Below are positions 6,985 to 7,188 of a stretch of 7,188 nucleotides of DNA, piece by piece (position 1 is the first letter of the stretch; each line of letters opens with the position of its first letter). The stretch spans positions 1-7,188 of the forward strand of contig JAITQJ010000288.1 of assembly GCA_031288955.1 (NCBI GenBank), written 5' to 3'. Origin of the DNA: Planctomycetaceae bacterium (GTDB lineage Bacteria > Planctomycetota > Planctomycetia > Pirellulales > Thermoguttaceae). The notes under the pieces are model-generated. The model was not told the origin of the DNA. It saw only the letters and a program-made list of their open reading frames with translations, and did not search any database. The translations under genes were made by a program, and so were the position numbers.

Positions 6985-7188
6985 TTATAAACCGATGATG
7001 AGCGATATTTTTCCCAACAGTTTTCTTGATACAAAAATAATTCCCATACAGCACAAAATAGTCAATGCAATGATGTAAAGCGAGGAAAGCGGCGGAAAAT
7101 CCCGTAACAGCGAAGGCACGACCGGCAATGAATTCAGAACACTTTTAACCAAACTATGAATCAGAAAAATGCCGAACGAATAATTCCC
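6985..7188 (-). CDS. C-terminal end of a membrane acyltransferase (acyltransferase-3 type), partial
   Basis: A minus-strand frame enters at the right edge and gives 67 residues before a TAA at 6987-6985. It starts GNYSFGIFLIHSLV, close to the 'SYGIYLIHxLV' segment that opens the last helices of acyltransferase-3 family proteins. A second hydrophobic helix follows (LYIIALTILCCMGIIFV), ending in a short basic tail. These inner-membrane enzymes transfer acetyl or other acyl groups to exported sugars, O-antigen or similar substrates. Most of the protein, including the catalytic region, lies outside the window, so substrate and completeness are unknown. A directional hairpin follows the stop. It faces the plus-strand pseudogene across a gap of about 78 bases. 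Confidence 0.72.
   Translation of the reverse strand, partial: GNYSFGIFLIHSLVKSVLNSLPVVPSLLRDFPPLSSLYIIALTILCCMGIIFVSRKLLGKISLIIGL

Noticed and set aside
1..7188. CRISPR array, tRNA/rRNA, transposase or attachment site
   Set aside because: No regularly spaced repeats, RNA gene signatures, transposase motifs or paired terminal repeats were seen on either strand.

Overview
The window looks like chromosomal DNA of a free-living or gut-associated bacterium of intermediate GC. No rRNA, tRNA, transposase or CRISPR array is visible. The gene mix suggests Planctomycetota (Pirellulales-like): an exported GH78 rhamnosidase, a lipoprotein of the formylglycine-generating-enzyme (FGE)-sulfatase fold, a REC-GGDEF regulator with C-terminal CBS repeats, and mostly weak or absent Shine-Dalgarno sequences. 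This assignment is inference from family resemblance, not proof.

Layout. Bases 1-663 (+) hold the end of a short-chain dehydrogenase/reductase whose NAD(P)-binding N-terminus lies outside the window. It converges on and overlaps by 14 bases a minus-strand run of three genes. In transcription order these are a response-regulator diguanylate cyclase with a CBS pair (5836-4385), a secreted alpha-L-rhamnosidase (4333-1811) and the DNA-uptake/recombination protein DprA (1765-650). The gaps between them are about 50 and 45 bases with no convincing terminator, so co-transcription is possible, although the three functions are not obviously related.

Bases 5837-5952 form a compact divergent promoter region. 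Leftwards is a TTGACA/TATAAT promoter with a short 15-base spacer serving the diguanylate cyclase. Rightwards is a TTGCCA-17-TATACT promoter that would start transcription almost at an ATG. That ATG opens a 33-codon stub of a ParA/Soj-type ATPase, cut off just after its intact P-loop. The stub overlaps the start of an FGE-sulfatase-fold lipoprotein gene that is itself broken by a frameshift and by a stop at a normally conserved Trp. This right-hand segment appears to be a rearranged, decaying locus in which a parA promoter and start were placed in front of another gene.

At the right edge, minus strand, is the C-terminal end of a membrane acyltransferase (acyltransferase-3 type). It is followed by a hairpin whose G-U pairs make it stable only in the minus-strand transcript. 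I did not find a clearly novel multi-gene system. The most notable points are the parA-stub/FGE-lipoprotein junction, the double lesion in the FGE-like gene, and the REC-GGDEF-CBS-CBS architecture.
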